DNA from: an uncultured Lachnospiraceae bacterium
GTDB taxonomy: Bacteria > Bacillota > Clostridia > Lachnospirales > Lachnospiraceae
Assembly: GCA_910583815.1 (NCBI GenBank)
Contig: CAJTZB010000021.1
Coordinates: 1-23,508 of the forward strand
Reading direction: 5' to 3'
Length of the DNA stretch: 23,508 bases
The position numbers were made by a program, and so were the translations under genes. The notes beneath the pieces are model-generated. The model had not been told where the DNA came from. It did not search any database and saw only the letters and a program-made list of their open reading frames with translations. Positions 21,429-23,508 of the stretch are shown here, piece after piece. Numbering within the stretch: position 1 is the stretch's first letter; every line of letters begins with the position of its first letter.

Positions 21429-23508
21429 CTATTCTATTAATCCTGCCGGATCCAGTATCAAGGCAATGCTGCCATCTCCAAGCTGGGTACATCCGGAAAT
21501 GCCTTTTACCTTTTTGATGTAGGAAGGAATCGGCTTCACAACAATTTCCTGCTTTCCAATCAGCCTGTCCACGAACAGGCAGATGGTCTTTCCATCCACT
21601 TCAAAGATTAACATCATTCCTTCTTCTACCTGCTTGCGGTAATCCTTAAGGCCATACCACTCACCAAGCCGAAGCACCGGATAGCACTCATCCTGAATCA
21701 TAACATATTCTTCGCCCGTAGGCTCATGAATCATCATTTTTTCCTTTACATTGACAAACTGCTTGATGACCCCGGTCTCTACTACAAACGAAGAAGTTCC
21801 TGTTTCCATTACGATTCCGTCAATAATTGCCAACGTCAGAGGAATCTTTAAAGTCATGCAGCTTCCAAAGCCCGGTGTGCTTTCGATTTCGAGGGTTCCT
21901 CCTATGGACTGGATATTCTGTATAACGACATCCATTCCTACGCCTCTGCCGGAGTATTCCGTTACCTGCTCGTTTGTAGAGAAGCCAGGAAGCGTAATCA
22001 GCTGGTACACCTCTTTGTCCTCAAAAGCAGAATCCGGTTTTGCAGGATCCAAAAGCCCCTGCTTCCTTGCCTTTGCAAGAATTTTTTCTCTGTCCAGGCC
22101 TTTTCCGTCGTCTTCTACACTGATCCATACCTTGCCGGCTTCTGTCTTAGCAGACAATGTGATCTTTCCGTGTTCTGACTTGCCGCTGTCTTTTCGTTCC
22201 TCATTTGTTTCAATTCCGTGATCTACCGCATTCCTTACCAAGTGCATCAACGGATCAGAAATATTTTCAATGATATTTTTATCAACTTCCGTGTGTTCCC
22301 CGACCATCTCGAAATCAATCTGCTTCCCTAATTTTCTGGAAACATCAAAGACGATACGGTTCATCTTCTGGAATAGATTTGTAAGAGGCATCATCCTCAT
22401 GGACATAATGACATTTTGTAAATCGGTTGAAATCTTTGCCATCTGCGCCGCCGCTTTATTGAAATTTGCCAAGTTCAGGCCCGGCACTTTCAAATCAGGA
22501 TTCTGCAGCACAACTGACTCAGAAATAACCAACTCTCCAATCAGGTCCATAAGCTGATCCATTTTCTTAACATCTACGCTGATAAAGGCTGTCTTTTCGC
22601 CTTTTGGCTTATCCTTTGCCAGCTTTTTCAGTTTTCCAGGGTCTTTGGACTGAATGACGAAGTCACCTGGCGCCATCTTCGGCTTTTCTGGCTTCTTCTT
22701 TTCAGCCTCCTCCTGAGCCTCCTGAGATTTTGCTTCAATTTCTTCCGGGGTAGACTCCAGATCAATCTGCAGATGCACATTTTCTGAGCCAAATCCCTGA
22801 AGGAATTCCTGTGGGCTGCACTCATAGATATCCACACTCTCGACATCGTAGCCGACTTTGACCAGCTTTCGTATGTCTTCTTCCGTACACTGCGCTTGGA
22901 GCAGCACTCGGAAACCATCTTTTAAGATGGATTCGCTGCTGCTTTCGTCAGAAATAAGATCTTCTGGCTCATACAGCAGATCCTCTGCGAGCTCTTTTAA
23001 CGCATAAACTGTTTTATACGCATGGACATTGACCATTTCCGTATTTGGGAAAAAGTTTATGTATATTTTATAAAAATGACTGGCGCTGCTTGCTACAGGC
23101 GCAATATAAAAATGCTTCGGTTCTACACTTACGTTTTCTTTTGGCAGTTCCTTGCCTTCTTCTATTGTGCCGTGCTTAATCTTCTCCAAAAATTTGTCCA
23201 GCTCGGCAATCATATCGGCAGGGTCTCCATCTGCTGTATTGCCGTCCTGGATTTTCTCCATTTCACCTGTAATAAAATCCGCAACCTGCAGGACATGTTC
23301 TACAAGCTCTAAGTGATTGACATTTGCAGGATGCGACTCTCTCAGATAGTAGAAAACGTCCTCCAGCTTATGAGAAATGGCTGTGATATTGTCAAACATC
23401 ATGATGCCAGAAGAACCTTTGATTGTATGCATTGTTCTGAAGATTTCATTGATGCTTTCTTCGTCAAAACATTCTGCATCTTTCTGTTCCAAAACCATTT
23501 CTTGAAGC
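21429..23508 (-). CDS. cheA: CheA chemotaxis histidine kinase, N-terminus cut by the window edge
   Basis: The frame runs out of the window, so the first residues (roughly 20) are missing; the visible start is LQEMVLEQKDAECF. Domains in order: P1 phosphotransfer domain with the phosphorylated histidine in FRTMHTIKGSSG; a P2-like response-regulator docking region (YKIYINFFPNTEMVN to ESVDIYECS); an acidic/lysine-rich linker; P3 dimerisation starting VDVKKMDQLMDLIGELVISE; P4 ATPase with N-box LMHLVRNAVDHGIE, VEDDGKGLD and GRGVGMDVV; and P5 CheW-like coupling domain from about residue 560. All catalytic motifs look intact. It autophosphorylates and passes phosphate to CheY and CheB, which are not in the window. 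Confidence 0.96.
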   Translation of the reverse strand, partial: LQEMVLEQKDAECFDEESINEIFRTMHTIKGSSGIMMFDNITAISHKLEDVFYYLRESHPANVNHLELVEHVLQVADFITGEMEKIQDGNTADGDPADMIAELDKFLEKIKHGTIEEGKELPKENVSVEPKHFYIAPVASSASHFYKIYINFFPNTEMVNVHAYKTVYALKELAEDLLYEPEDLISDESSSESILKDGFRVLLQAQCTEEDIRKLVKVGYDVESVDIYECSPQEFLQGFGSENVHLQIDLESTPEEIEAKSQEAQEEAEKKKPEKPKMAPGDFVIQSKDPGKLKKLAKDKPKGEKTAFISVDVKKMDQLMDLIGELVISESVVLQNPDLKVPGLNLANFNKAAAQMAKISTDLQNVIMSMRMMPLTNLFQKMNRIVFDVSRKLGKQIDFEMVGEHTEVDKNIIENISDPLMHLVRNAVDHGIETNEERKDSGKSEHGKITLSAKTEAGKVWISVEDDGKGLDREKILAKARKQGLLDPAKPDSAFEDKEVYQLITLPGFSTNEQVTEYSGRGVGMDVVIQNIQSIGGTLEIESTPGFGSCMTLKIPLTLAIIDGIVMETGTSSFVVETGVIKQFVNVKEKMMIHEPTGEEYVMIQDECYPVLRLGEWYGLKDYRKQVEEGMMLIFEVDGKTICLFVDRLIGKQEIVVKPIPSYIKKVKGISGCTQLGDGSIALILDPAGLIE

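Overview
The window looks like a chromosomal segment from a motile member of the Lachnospiraceae (Clostridia). This rests on the low-to-moderate GC content, strong AGGAGG-type ribosome binding sites, sigma-A-like promoters, and the combination of clostridial-type pyruvate kinase, MATE transporter, rhamnose genes and CheA/CheW/MCP. The species cannot be fixed from the sequence alone.

Layout. 1-274: 3' end of a GH4 glycosidase gene (+). 450-3224: pyruvate kinase followed closely by a MATE exporter (+), closed by a bidirectional terminator at 3272-3299. 3296-4954: an AT-richer minus-strand remnant of a defence-type cluster, made of a small unknown protein, an apparently intact trypsin-like serine protease, and a dead 5' fragment of a type III restriction-modification methyltransferase gene (mod). 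5185-5877: a DinJ/RelB-RelE/ParE type toxin-antitoxin pair (+). 5893-13089: a minus-strand sugar operon in the order GH31 glycosidase, rhaB, rhaA, rhaD, GH30 glycosidase. 13090-13772: a regulation-dense divergent intergenic region. 13773-16112: a GH2 beta-galactosidase-like enzyme (+). 16198-17297: decayed or interrupted small genes (+). 17380-19185: a DUF885 lipoprotein (-). 19275-23508: mcp, cheW and the 3' part of cheA (-), read in the order cheA, cheW, mcp.

How the genes work together. RhaB, RhaA and RhaD form the complete phosphorylative L-rhamnose route to dihydroxyacetone phosphate and L-lactaldehyde. They are sandwiched between GH31 and GH30 enzymes and face a divergent GH2 enzyme; none of the three hydrolases has a signal peptide. 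The locus therefore probably finishes intracellular breakdown of imported rhamnose- and galactose-containing oligosaccharides. No transporter or regulator for it lies in the window.

Most interesting signal. The 5' leader of the GH2 gene holds two tandem 114-bp copies (13523-13750), each able to fold into the same 89-nt hairpin. The copies differ at 15 positions; the basal helices are untouched, one T-A pair in the middle helix is replaced by C-G on both sides, and an apical CGC/GCG stem keeps its pairing while its tetraloop changes. A near-consensus promoter at 13480-13508 would place both hairpins in the mRNA leader. I do not recognise this RNA and regard it as a candidate undescribed structured leader element. 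Further upstream lie two more inverted repeats, one with arms of about 28 nt.
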